Of a stretch of 64,000 nt of DNA, positions 44,001 to 57,233 are shown piece after piece (the first letter of the stretch is position 1; each line of letters begins with the position of its first letter). The translations under genes and the position numbers were made by a program. The notes beneath the pieces were generated by a model that had not been told where the DNA came from, searched no databases, and saw only the letters and a program-made list of their open reading frames with translations. This DNA comes from Cristatella mucedo (lineage: Eukaryota > Bryozoa > Phylactolaemata > Cristatellidae), in contig WPIO01000012.1 of the NCBI GenBank assembly GCA_009760855.2, positions 5,226,001 through 5,290,000 on the forward strand. Reading direction: 5' to 3'.

Positions 44001-47000
44001 GTGTCGTGTTCGAAAGCTGCCTCAATTTCAAAAGCTTCCTTCAGAAGACTGCCTCTACAGCTAGCCATCACATCCGATCCCTGTCCAAGATTAGGAGCTG
44101 TCTCCCACAGTGGTTTGTAAAATATTTTTCTAGCTCTCTAGTTCTGTCTCGGCTTGATTATTGTAGTTTGTTTTTGGCTGGGCTACCAAAGAAAGCTATT
44201 ATGTCACTATACAGCGAACAATGAATATGGCTGCAAGGCTAGTCTTCAAGTCCCAGTGGTTTGAGCACGTGTCTCCTTTGCTAAAGGAGCTAGGATGGTT
44301 GCCGGTTGAGCAAAGGATACAGAGCAAAGTTCTTACGCTGACCCACAAGGCCTGCCACGGCTTGGCTCTTGCATACCTAGCTGAGCTGCTGCATTAGTTT
44401 CAGCCTGTTCGCGCCCTCAGGTCCTGTGTGGACAATAAATTTGCTGTCCCATTCCTCCACTTAAATACAGTTGGCGACAAAAGCTTTAGCTCTGCAAGTC
44501 CTAGACTGTGGAACTCGCTTCCACAATTCTTACGCAACGATAACTACTCTCCTACTGCCGACTATGGCACATCCTTTTCAGCGGTCCTGAGCTGCTACTT
44601 CTATGCTACTCACTACCTCAACTGCTCTCCTGACTCAGCTGTGCTTCCCACTTTCTCTTTGTTGCGTGAGACGAAGTCTGTTGGCTACCGAATGTGTACC
44701 GAAAGCTGCTTAGGCTGTGAGTGCGCTATGCGAAACTCTCCCGTGTAACACCCACGTGATCTTTATGACTTTGTCGAGTTACGGCGGAGATACATTACAT
44801 TACATTACACAGGCCGGTAACCGGCTGGTGAGCAGATAATAGATTCACCATCGGGGTCGGCCAATGCACAGCCGTGGTCGAGGAGAGAGTTCTCTAGTGG
44901 GAGAGAAGGGTGAAGCAAGTCGTGCTCCCTTCTGCTCTGTGAGTCTCATAATATTGTTGGTGTTGCTCCTGTGCCAGCGTTCTGAGTGCTGTGCGAATCA
45001 AACGACACGATGGTAACATTTTGAGCTTGAGTCGGGGGGGATTTCCTCCACAGTGGAAAATCTGTTAAGCTTGTCAAATGATCATGAGGAAACTGGTGTG
45101 TCATCAAATTTCAAAAGCAAGATCAGAGAGTGAGATCCTCGGGTGATACAGGTACGTAGAGAAAAAGAGAAAGGAGAAAGAGAATCAGCTTTTCCCTTTT
45201 ATCTGGCTTGGCCTCGAGGCAGCAAGCTTCTGCTTTGTTTATCTTACTGCAGTGCATTCCAAGACCCGGAGTTGTAATAAAGATAAAGACCGGCTGCTGA
45301 TGCAGGCAGAACACCCTGCCTCAGCCGCCTGTTGATATCGTGCCGTAAACATCCTAGGGATTTTGATCGGGCAACTGGGTGGACATCTGCATCAGTGCCA
45401 CACCAGATTCACCAAACAAAGTGCAAAGCTAGCATTTCCTGCTTGGAGTGAGTCGTTAGATTTGGATACAGGATAACGACCCCGAGCGTATTGACACAAC
45501 AGTAAAGGAATTTCAACGAAACTGAATGTGGTCCTTATGCAGTGGCCCACTCATTTGCCTGGCCTAAGCCTAAATAATTTTTGTGGGCTGATACAAGTAG
45601 CTGAGCTTTATTGCAAAATTCAGGTTCTGATAAATGACAGCACAAGAGATATCACCGAAGCTTGAGTCTTCTATGCCAAGCCAGATGGAGAGGTCGGAAA
45701 GACTCAATGTGGAGTACCAGGAAGACACTAAATTTTCTACTTTTAGTTTTTTGTACTCGTTTCTTTTGTACTCGTCTACTACGTTTCTACTTGTTTTCTA
45801 CTTGTATTCATACTATACGTGGAAGAATAGATACATGTAAGAGAATCCATGTGCTGTAGACACCGTGAAGTTTTCCGAATTCTTGGATGCATTTAAACAA
45901 AATTCGTCCTGCCCAAATTAGGAATTTATCTTACATCATTTGAAACAAGCAGAGCTGAACTGACATTTCAAATTTCTCTAAGATACTTCAAGTATTACAA
46001 GAGTTTTGGAATTTTCTAGGCACCAACCTACCCTGGAAATGCAGTTTAAAAATCATAAAAATGCACCTCAACAAGCTTCACACAAGTATCTCGATCTAAA
46101 TAGGTTCGACAAGCTGAGATACAAGTCGCATATGATGCAGAGGTCGGTAGATTTTTTACACGTAGATTTACTGCTTTCGGTTTATATCCAGTTGGACGTG
46201 GTTTCCATAACTAATTTTGTTTTGATGGTGAAGTCGTCAGAACAAGTAATTTCTTGACATACCCCATTAAAAGAAGGTTCTATTGCTACCATTGAAATGT
46301 AATAAGTGACAATCCACCTCTTGATCGGTATTTTATTCTTTTCTGCTGCCAAGAGCCAGGATTTATCAAGAATCCGCTAGGTTTTGATTTTGCTGAGGCA
46401 CGTGATTTAAACTGATACCTTTAGCCTGACCATTTCTATGTTGCTGCTCATTGCTACTGTTAAGGTTTGTGTGTGAGCAGTCACGAAGGCCAGGAAACTT
46501 GACGGACATCACGACTATTTATTACCAAGTTTAGAAAGCGATTCAATAGTATGCCTTTTACTGGTCGACACTCCCAGGAAACCGGTTAAGATAAGCAAAT
46601 TGTCTGGCTGCAACACATGTCAAGACGACTCGAAAAGAAGCACTAGAATCATCTCAGTCGGATCACTTGGTCTAGTCTTGGCTTTTGAACTGCATATGAT
46701 CCTTGAGTATTATTGGCTGGTTTGATGTGTGCAAACCACCTTGCCTAGGACAGAGTAGCGTGTGTGCATGACTACAGGCACTCACACGTGCATGCAAATA
46801 TGTTCAGAGAATCTCAAACGGCAGTTTGACCATCTGACGTCGTGCACGTTCTTTCTCATGGCGGTAGCCGCCTGGTAAGCAGTTCGTTGCTGGCGCTGCA
46901 TTGTCTGAATTTGAGTGCCTGTACCATGTGCATGTTTTTACAGCAGGAACTGAATCACTGATTCCTGAAGTCACGATGACGATTTGCGGTGGCTCTGTTG

Positions 47001-50000
47001 CCGAGGTCAAGCAGGCCGTTCAGTGTTTGATCAGACACTGCAAGACAATGCTGAAGCCTCTCGTAATTTTCCAACCCCAGCAAATTATATCCACTCTTAG
47101 CCCAAAGCAGGTAGTTATCCATACATTCAGCAAGCTTATTTTATGCCATGGCATATATATGTATATCACGTATGGGCGTTCATGTGTATGTGCGCTTGTT
47201 CATGCACATCGGTGTGTGGCTCATGGGCATATCAACTAGAAAGGTGACATGGCATGATCTATTCTTCTTGTGACAACGTTTTATTGTTAAGATTGAGTTC
47301 GATTAGCTTGGCTATACCTGTCAAGTCACTGAAACTGACTAGCCTATTTCAGAAAGGAGGCATTGCACTCAATTACTAGAGCAGCTGTGTCACTGTGTAC
47401 GAATTGATTCTCAATGCTCGAAATTCGGTGAGACGGCAATTGTGAAGGCATTAAAAAATAATTTTGCTATATCTGAAATGGCAGTCTGAAACTAAGTGAT
47501 AGTGATACGGCGTATATTCTGGGTCCTGGAGTTTGCTAGCAGTGCTACTGAAGTAGTGCCGACCGGCTTCAACATTCGAGAGTCTGGTGAAGGCCTTTCG
47601 TGGAGGTCAATTAGAGGGCAGAGTGGGCAGGCTGTGACATTGCAGGGTGTTAGCAGTCTCTTCTACCTAGCACGATCAGTAGCCGGTCAACTCTGGTTTT
47701 AAAGCAGAGCTGTAGCTGCTCCTATTGTGTCAAATTGCTCTGGGCTAAATTATCCAAGGACAGAATGCTTGTTAGTATCAGCTATGTTTGCACGCACAGA
47801 TATAAATAGTCACACACAAGCCCACCACTCACCGGCATGCCATCGGACTCTATTTAGATGTCTGTGCTGGAGGAAGAGTCTATTCCGCATGCTTCCGCTA
47901 ACCGTTGCTAGGCCTCCTAGCATAGGATGAAGGCTGTCGAAGTGAGATGGCCCTAAGCTGCCACACTTCGCCTGAGCCTGGTATTATGTGTGAGCTCATT
48001 ACGACACTCGTTTGCCTGCCTGCTGATGTGAGGTGTCTCAGGCAACTTTCCTGCATGTGATCGCCCACTTGAACTTGTGCATATGTGCATGCACATGTGC
48101 ACACATGTGCATGCACGTGAGTGTGCGCAGCCGACCTGAAGTGACTTAAAATCTTTTGTCGCTACGTCTTCATTGACCAAAGGCATGAAAGCTCGGATTG
48201 TAGCAGCATGTTTTGTGGGTTGCAATCGCCGAGCGATGTACACGAGTCACTGCCGCAGCTTTGCACGTGGCAGGAGTGCAGCACTTTTGTCTTGCGGCTT
48301 TGGCCACTGCAGGTTCGCGAGCTGGCTCACTACGTGCTCACCACGACCGGCACGAAGCTGCAAGTGGAAAGAGTTCGCAGCAAGGTCTGCCTGCTGCTGA
48401 TGTGCCTCGACCGTAGTGCGGCCAACCGAGCACGGGTGAAGCTCACAGAGTTGCTGCATGCCGAGCAGGCGGCCTTGGCTAACGACGAGAGGCTGGCAAC
48501 CACGACTGTCTGGCAACACAAGTACGGGTCGAGAGGGGCGTGGATCAAGTACAGCCCGGCATTGAGTAGGAGGCTCGAGGCTGCCTACAATACCTCGAAG
48601 CATCAGATCAGCTACTTCAACGACGCCGGCATGTACTGTGTCGACCTGGCACACATGGTGGACTATCGGCTTTCGGCTCAACCTGACGTCGCCGAGGTGC
48701 AACGTATCAGCCTGGAGCTAGGTGAGACTTTGCAAGCACACCTAGCCGAGCCGACGCCCTTGCTCGGCAGCCGACTGGCTGTAATTGTGCCAGCCTTGGG
48801 CGGCACCTTCGGTTCGGTCGTCGTGCTGTGTGCCTGCCTGCATTAGTACTGCTTCTGCCCATCTGCTGCTGAGTGTCAGAGGCATTCCCGGGTCATCTTT
48901 TGATGTGAATCGTATTTGTCGTGCCTGTTGCACAAGCAAGCCTCTGTCAGTTCGTGCGAACGAACATTATTTGTGATCAATAATGGTCGAGTTATATGTT
49001 CCGTTGTTTTTTAAGGCTGGACCCATATTTCAAAATACAACCTCACCTAAATCAGATGCCCTCAGTCATGCAGTGGGAATGCTCTACCGCTGAGCTTAGA
49101 CCAGTGGCACAATAAAAACCTCTGCCTCCAGACGAACACTGCACCTCTCCCCAATGTGCTATCGAGAGATGCTTGAAAGACTCGAGGGTGCATCTCAAGC
49201 TTACCACGAAGGTGGTGATGTTTTGGGCAGCCAAGCCTATTATCAAGCTTTAACATTATCGTGACACAGACCTTGTGACAATGGCACCCTCGGTGCATTC
49301 TGACTCGTGCTGCATGATGAAGGCTGCTCGACTTGGTTTTGTGCACGTAGATCTTGTGTTTACTTCGGCAGAGCTGGTCATGGGATGACTAATTCATAAG
49401 GTTGTGTGTCGTATATTAAAGATCGTGTAATGAGGCAGGCTGCATGACTTACAGATGTTGAAATTGGTTCTGCAGCATATGTGTCATCCCGGTGGCAGCT
49501 ACTCCTTGTGTGAACACCGATCGCAGACTGTGTAGTTGGTTATTTTTTTACTGAGGAACAGAGTTCGGGGTTTACCTATTTGTTTATGATTTGGTTATTT
49601 TTACTGAGGAACAGAGTTCGGGGTTTACCTATTTGTTTATGACAGCCCAAGAGCACTTGTGAAAAGCTAGCCAATAATAAGAAAGAGTGTTGAGCAATGC
49701 ATATCAAGATTTCTGCAGATCAGACTCTTTGTCCTGTCCTTGTGATATCTTTGGCCGGTTCCAAAGTAAGGACTTTGTACATGCAATCGTTGAGAGAGTT
49801 GGTCGGTTGGATCAGCAGTCTCTACATAAAGTTAGCAAAAGTTCTTTAGTCAAACCTCCAGCAGCCCAGCCAACGGCTGGGCAAGCCTTGTACAGGGATT
49901 GATTTTATGAGAGTCCAGCCCTTTCTTCATGACACAGTTGCCCATCTGGCTATATGTTTATTTGAGAAACTTTCATTACCAAAATGCTCGGTTTACTTCA

Positions 50001-53000
50001 TGAGTTACTGGTAAGTGTGTTCTCCTACAAAATGACTGGTCATTTGGAATCGAACAGAAGTATTGAAATTATAAACAGAGGAATAGAAAGACATAGAAGC
50101 ATGTGAAATGCACAGGAAGAGATTTTTTCGCTTAGGGTGCTGTTTGACTGCCTTACTACTTATTTTATAATCATTCCAGCTGGGAATGCCAAATAGTATA
50201 CAGCACGAGATATGAACAATGCTGCACTAGTTGAGAATGTAAGATTACGATACGTGGAGGTAAAAAGTCACCGATGGGAATAAAAATGGTTTATAAACAT
50301 TGTGAATGCAAAAGAAGGACACTGATGTGGGTCCCTGCGTGAGATCTTTGGATAAAAAAGATTAGTTGTCTGTTCTTTTTAGTTATTACTACTGACTTGT
50401 TGAAAGCAAACTACCGTGCTGAATGTGAGGGGTTACAATATTTTTTTGCAGCTCTTTCGTGTATGCTTAGTAGCAATGGAGGTAAATTTGATTGAAAGGT
50501 CATTTTTGCGTTCAGAGCATAATGCCCCCTGGGTGCTGTCAGAAGAGGCATTCCTTTTTCAAAGCACTGGCATCACAGAAGTCAGGAGGTTGTAGGTGCA
50601 TATGTAGTTGGGGGTCACTTCTTGCTCTGGGAAGCTTTTGAATAAGACCTTGATTAGCAATCCTCATTCTAGATTCAAATCATTTGGCTTGACACAAACC
50701 AATGGGTGAATCATTCTGGGCTTGTGGTTTACTACGCAAACCTATCCATTTTGTAAATCAAACTTCTCCTTTATTACGCAAATATTCGTACGTGGCTGAC
50801 TTGCATACTTCTCTTCGACAGCTGAGCTTGTAATGCTTTTCTGCACTTTTGCATTACGGCTATGGCCACGACAACTATAGTTTTTGCCTTTCAGATCCGC
50901 CTCCTACATTCTGGATCGCCTGCAACTCTTATTTGGAGGTCACACTGGACCCAATTATCAATAGTAACGAATTTAATGATATCTTGAGCCAATTCTCTCA
51001 GAGCATGGAAGGCGTGCCCCATCAAGTTGTCGAGGTAAGTGGCTTCTGTCGCTTTGGCCAAAGTAATAATAATAATAATAATAATATTAATGATAATAAT
51101 GCACTTGACAAAGCGCCCTCACAGAACTTAATCTCTCCCTCTCTCTAGGCACTATACATTTGCTGCAAAGGGAAATGCAATTGAATGGTGAGTAATATCA
51201 TGCTTGATAAACAAACAACATGAATAACATGGTTACGGGTGACATGCACAGGGTCAGCATGCAAATGTGGTTAGTGGCAGCATGCACAGTGTCAGCTCGC
51301 ATAAGCACATGAAGGACGAATCACAGGGACCCAATAAATGCTGTCCTAAATAGTTGTGTTTTTAAATTCTTTTTTAATGTGGTCAGGTCATGGGATGTTC
51401 TGACTCAGGTCGGATGGGAGTTCCAGGTTTTGGGACCATACAAACTAAATGAACGGTCTCCAAAGGATTTGAGGTTTGCACGGGGTATTTGTAGACTGTT
51501 GGATTCCGAAAAGCAGGTGGTACGATGATTGGCCTGATGGGGGAGTAGATCTGAGAGATAGGCTGGAGCCAAAGAATGAAGTGACCTAAAAGTGAGAAAG
51601 AAAACCTTGAAGTCAATCCGCTGCTTGACTGGTAGCCAGTGCAGGTCGGCGAGAAGTGGAGTAATGTGGCAACTGCGAAGCTCAAGACAGACAAGCCTAG
51701 CTGCAGAGTTTTGCACCAGCTGCAATCGCCTGATCGCAAATGCTGGTAGGCCAGCGAGCAGTGAGTTGCAGAAGTCGATACGGGATGTCACGTATGCATG
51801 GACTAACTAAGATGTGGTTTTGATGTTGGATTGCCTTCTCAAGTTTAAAGCATGGATGTCGGGATGGTAGGCTCGCGTGTGGGAGTGAAACAGCATGCAA
51901 GCCAATGAGAGAATTTTTCAAAGTTCAATTCAGGCTTTACGGAAAGCCGGTGAAGCTCATACTGAAGGGTTGTGATTCGGCAGCTACATTGTTGATGAAA
52001 GATCAGCCTAGCCATTGAGCTGTGCACCTGTTGCAGACAATTAAGTGCACTGGCTGGGAGTCCTGAATGAATACTGTTACTTTCTGTCATGTAGAATTAA
52101 ATTCACACACGTGTTAAATAGTTTGCCTGTTATAATTCCAAGTGAACTCATGTTGTATTGGCACCATTCTTTAACCTACAGTAGACTGAAATGAGAGCAG
52201 GTGAAATGTTTTCATCTAGTAGTCGGTTTGAAGTAGCAAGACTTTTTTAGTACTTGCAGATGGCACTTCAGTGATGCTTGGTGAACCCATAGTGTTGAGG
52301 TTTTCCAACTTTTACATGACATTAGGTTTGGCGATAAATATAGTGTTGTTCTTATCTTAGTTCAGCTTCAGGAAGTAAGAAACCATCAAAATGCTAGTGT
52401 CATTGATGCAGATGAGTATTTGTAACATAGGACCAAAGGATAAGTAGTGCTGGGAGTTGCCGACTTATAATGAAAGCCAAAAATGTGTTTAGTGATTTCT
52501 TTAACTTAACTTACTTTAATTATTTATTGTTGTATTATAAACTAAGTTTTAATAATAATAATAATAATTCACTTGATAAAGCGCCCTCAGAGAACTTAAT
52601 CTCTCTCTAGGCGCTTTTCATTTGCTGTAAAGTGAAATGCAATTGAATGGTAAGCAAATTCATGCTTGAAAAACAAACGAAATGAATAATATGGTAAGGG
52701 GTGACATGCACAGGGTCAGCATGCAAATGTGGCTAGTGGCAGCGTGCACAGTGTCAGCACGCATAAGCACATCAAGGACAAATCACAGGGACCCACTAAA
52801 TGCTGGCCTAAATAGGTGTGTTTTTAGGTTCCTTTTCAATGTGGTCAGGTCAGGGGATGTTCTGACGCAGGTCGGGAGTGAGTTCCAGGCTTTGGGAGCA
52901 TATGAACTAAATGCACGGTCTCCAAAGGATTTAAGGTTTAATATATTTAATAATAGGTTTTAATATGCATACTAAATATTACTGGGTTTTTATTATTATT

Positions 53001-56000
53001 TAACAGATGCATTTATATTATGTATGACAATTTATATATTTATAATTAAATATCCAATAAATATCATTTTAATTAACAACTTTATTTATTGCAGGCGAGA
53101 GTATAGAAATAGGCCCAAGAACTAGCCTCTATTTATCCCATACCGGTTAGAAGACAGACAGCCATCTAAATGTATACTCTGACATTTCTCACTGAAAAAT
53201 GTCGAGACCCTGTTTAAAATTGTGTCAGTTATACTTAAGCATTCGGTGAGTTGCTGTAGGGGAATCTAGCGGTCCACAGTGTTAAATGCTGCACGTAGGT
53301 CCAGGTGTACCACCGAAGTGACCCTACCCTAATCAGCATTGTCGAGAAAGTCACTGTAAAAACCGAGGCAGAGCAGTTTCTGTGGAAGGGTTTGCTCTGA
53401 ATTCCGACTGGACCTTACCTGAAACTTCTGAATAATTGATATAATCCCTTACTTGCTTGGCGCCCAATTGTTCAATATGTGTTATGGATAGTTGTCCTCT
53501 TTATTATGGATATGGTAGTTCCAGCCTTATAATTGATGATGCATTTAGTGTGTCACCCTTTTTCTTAGGCCAAAGATGCCTTTAGAGCCAAGTCGTTAGG
53601 AAGAGAGCTTGCCCGTGGCAGCTTGCTAATCAGCACATCTTGGCTGTCGAGTGTGGCACATGATTTAGCTAATTCGGACCTCTTCTGTTTCGTGGCTGGG
53701 ACCAGCCAGATATGTAATCCTTATCTCCTGCTGGAATTGTGCCACTGCTTCAGCCTCTCACCATCTGCCGGTAGCAAAATCCTGAAATTCGACTTCCAGT
53801 GCACGTTCGATGGAGTCGCTTTTTATGGAATTTAAGCTTGTCCTTGGGTTTTTAATCTGCAGGTTGCAAAGAATCCTCCACCTTACATCGAGGTGTTTTA
53901 TAGCTAGTCTAATAAACAGACTTGTAGCCTTTGGGAAGCATAAAGTGAGATGGCATGGCGATGGGCAGGCGCATATTCAGTTGGTTGCATTGTCAGCGAC
54001 ATTGCCAATGTATTCGCTTACCACTCCCGACTTCGATAATAATGAGAATAACACTTTCACATGTCCCTTCAGAGAAATAAATCTTTCTCTCGGCCCCTTA
54101 CATATGGTGTAAACCAAGCATGTCAGTATGATTAATGACAACATGCAAAGCTTCAGCATGCAATACACCAAAAGGACAATTCATTATAATAACAATATTA
54201 TTTTTACTATTAATAAAACACTCGATATAGCCCTCTCAGAGAACTAAATCTCTTGGTAGGCATTTTAATAGAGACCGTGAAAATGGGGTAAGAAACGTGT
54301 GTGCTTGTAGCTTCTGTGTTAAAGGTCAGTAGGGGCTGTCTTGACGTCATCCACTTGGGAGTTTTAAGCCTAGGGAGTATACTAACTGAAGGGAAGGCCT
54401 CCAAAGGATTTCAGGTTACTCCTGGGGTACGCCCATACTCAAGGCTCCTCGAACGACTGTTGCACTTTGATATCACTGCTTTGAAGTCTCATACCGAGAT
54501 AGAACCCAAACCATTGCAGGAGTGATCCTTGCTAAGTTTACATTTGTGAGGAGCTCGGTGTAAGCCTCAGCCATGCTGACTCCTGTGGAGTGATCAGCTC
54601 CAAAACCTGACTTGAACTTACTTGATAGGTTTGATATGGATGTACTTGATATACTTGATAGGTTTGATAGGAGTTGAGCTCGCATGCTGCTACGCTCTCC
54701 TTTGCCATTTATATATTCGAACGAAGAGAGACTAGGTAGAAGTTTTCACTGCCAGGTTTTTTCATGTCAATGAACAGTCTAGCAGTTGCCTTTTTGAAAG
54801 GTGCATGGGCATGAGGTGATGCTGAGGACATAATAATTATATTAGTTATACATGGCAGCAGCAGATCTATGCATTACGGAATTAAAAGAGTAGGGTCGAG
54901 AGTGCTGGTAAACTCTTGACAATCAAATAGTTCACAGATTTGCTTTGAAACTTTAGGACTGCATAGTTTCCTTAGTTTAGATCCATTGTGGAGTAAACAC
55001 ATCTCGGCAACTTTCAGACTAAATGCCATTATTGTGAGGAAACAATTATGTTAGTCTGAGGTGAACTGGCTGCAAGAGTGAGATCAGAACCTAAGCCTGA
55101 CACGTCCTTGAATCCATTTGGGTACCTCACAGATGTGGTTGCTCCTGATCTAGAACAGTCACGGTTTCTTCCGAACGGTATAGTTTTTTCAATGCTGGAT
55201 CGTGTATAGTGTTGACATTACCAGCTTCTAAGTGACTTTTTTTAAAAGGCTACAAGTGACACAGATAGTCGATTTCTCAGATCCACATTCCTATTAGGAT
55301 GTGCATCTTAACAGTATTTCTATCCCGAGTTCTCTAAAAATTGGTAGAAGTCAGAATGCTGAATTCGGCTTTCATAGACTAGTTGTTTACTGAAAAGTAG
55401 ACCACGGTCCTGATTCTGCTGCTGATTAGTCATGCTAGCTGCTCCTTAGTGGGCTGCCCAATTTTTGTGTTTTGAATACCCTAGCTAACTGGCCTGGCTA
55501 GTTGGGACTTGTGGTTGTGACAGGGCCATCGAGTGGTAGCAAGTAGTCAACATTATAATAGCTTAAATTATGCAGCAGCTAGAGGGTGTGCAGCATAGAA
55601 TGCTCGACTTCTTCCGGCTTCCACCAGATCCTGGATTCGATGTTGGCAACTTGCTGCTGCTCCTCGTGCAGCTTTTGTCTTTGCTTGCTTCAGTCCTCAG
55701 ACATGCATGTGAGGAGCTGCTAGTTCTCTCCCAGTGACCATTCCAACGATGCCTGCATGCCCTACATAAATGCATATACCGCGGTAGATACGACAAGACA
55801 TGCGTATTAACATTAGCCACCGGGCAACTGTCACGGTTAGCCGGTGATTAAATATCCGAGCTTTCTACCGAAAAGGTGCATCTCTAAGCCCTTAGCACCC
55901 AGCCACGCCCTGACATTGGTACCTTGTCTCCTCGGTCTCCATCTGCCATACTTGTCGATATGCTCAAAGGGCGTGTCTCCCTCTCTCCATCTTTCTATTT

Positions 56001-57197
56001 CTAGGTCTCTCTGTTTCTAGGTTTTGGCTTTTGTATCACTCTACTCTTCAATAGTTACAATTACACCATGCTCTTAGCTCAATCATTTAGAGGGATTTTT
56101 TGGGTTTGTTCACACTTGTTTGGTTGACATATTCATCTGCAATGCTTATTTATTACTTAACACTGTGCGCCATTTCTTGCATACATGCTGATTGCAGATT
56201 GTACGTGTACAAAATCCGACCTTGTGGAGGCAATATTGTGCTCTTAAGAAGGAAATGTCTCAGCATGTGACAGCCCGGATGCCATTTGAAAGGGCCCTGT
56301 GGCATGGAGCTCCAGCAGAAGCTGTGAAGCTCATATGCCACAGCAGGTTCAACCGTAGCCACTTCGATGCGAACGGTATGGCTTCCCTTAAACTTCTGAG
56401 CCTGTCCCCGGGGTCAGTGGTATCAGCCATCTTTAGGCCGACGCCTGCTGTGTCTGCTGCGTTGATGCTAGGGCATGCTGGGAGATTTTAGCTATGACGT
56501 TCATTAAGGAACTCTGTTGTCAAAGGCACTGCATCATTGCCTGCATTAGTGGATAGTCTTGTCTTTATTAGCTCAGGACCAGGCGTAAGCATGGAAACTG
56601 ATCAATAAGTCGACAGATTGTAGAATTTCATTCTCTGGCTCACGTCATAAAATGACCTTCAAAACAATTTCAAATTGTTTGAATACCCTGCCCTTAGTTC
56701 ACATGCTCCCAAAGTTGGGACTCACTGAAGACTTATGTCACGACATCCACTGACCTGTCAAAACTTTTAAACATAATTTAAAAACCTCCTACTCGGCTTT
56801 TCTACAGTATTTGCTGGGTATGGGCGTATTGTCCTGTGTATGCTTATGCATGCAAAGACTATGTGTGTTGCAGCAAATGTAAAGCGCCTAGGGGGAGATT
56901 GAGTTCTCTGAGGGCGCTTTATCAAGTGCATTATTATTATTATTATCCCCAGCCAATGGACAGTAGACAATCTCCCTTCCACCAGATTTGAAGTGCCTAG
57001 AATGAGGTCTTTGGGTGTTAGCCAAATATATTTTTATTATTATTTAAGAGAACTCACAGATGCCCTACCTCATTAGTGTTGTTCAGACCACCATTGTGGA
57101 ATCCAAAGCAAGAGTATTGCTATTAGTGTTTTTAGGCATTGGTTAGCTCTACATCCTGGTTTTAACTCTCTATCTGGATCTAACTATTGTATACAAC

Positions 57198-57233
<36 letters not shown>

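Noticed and set aside
53568-53832. Extra PARP exon between exons 11 and 12
   Set aside because: Phase would allow it, but it would interrupt the conserved catalytic strand and ends in a stop codon.
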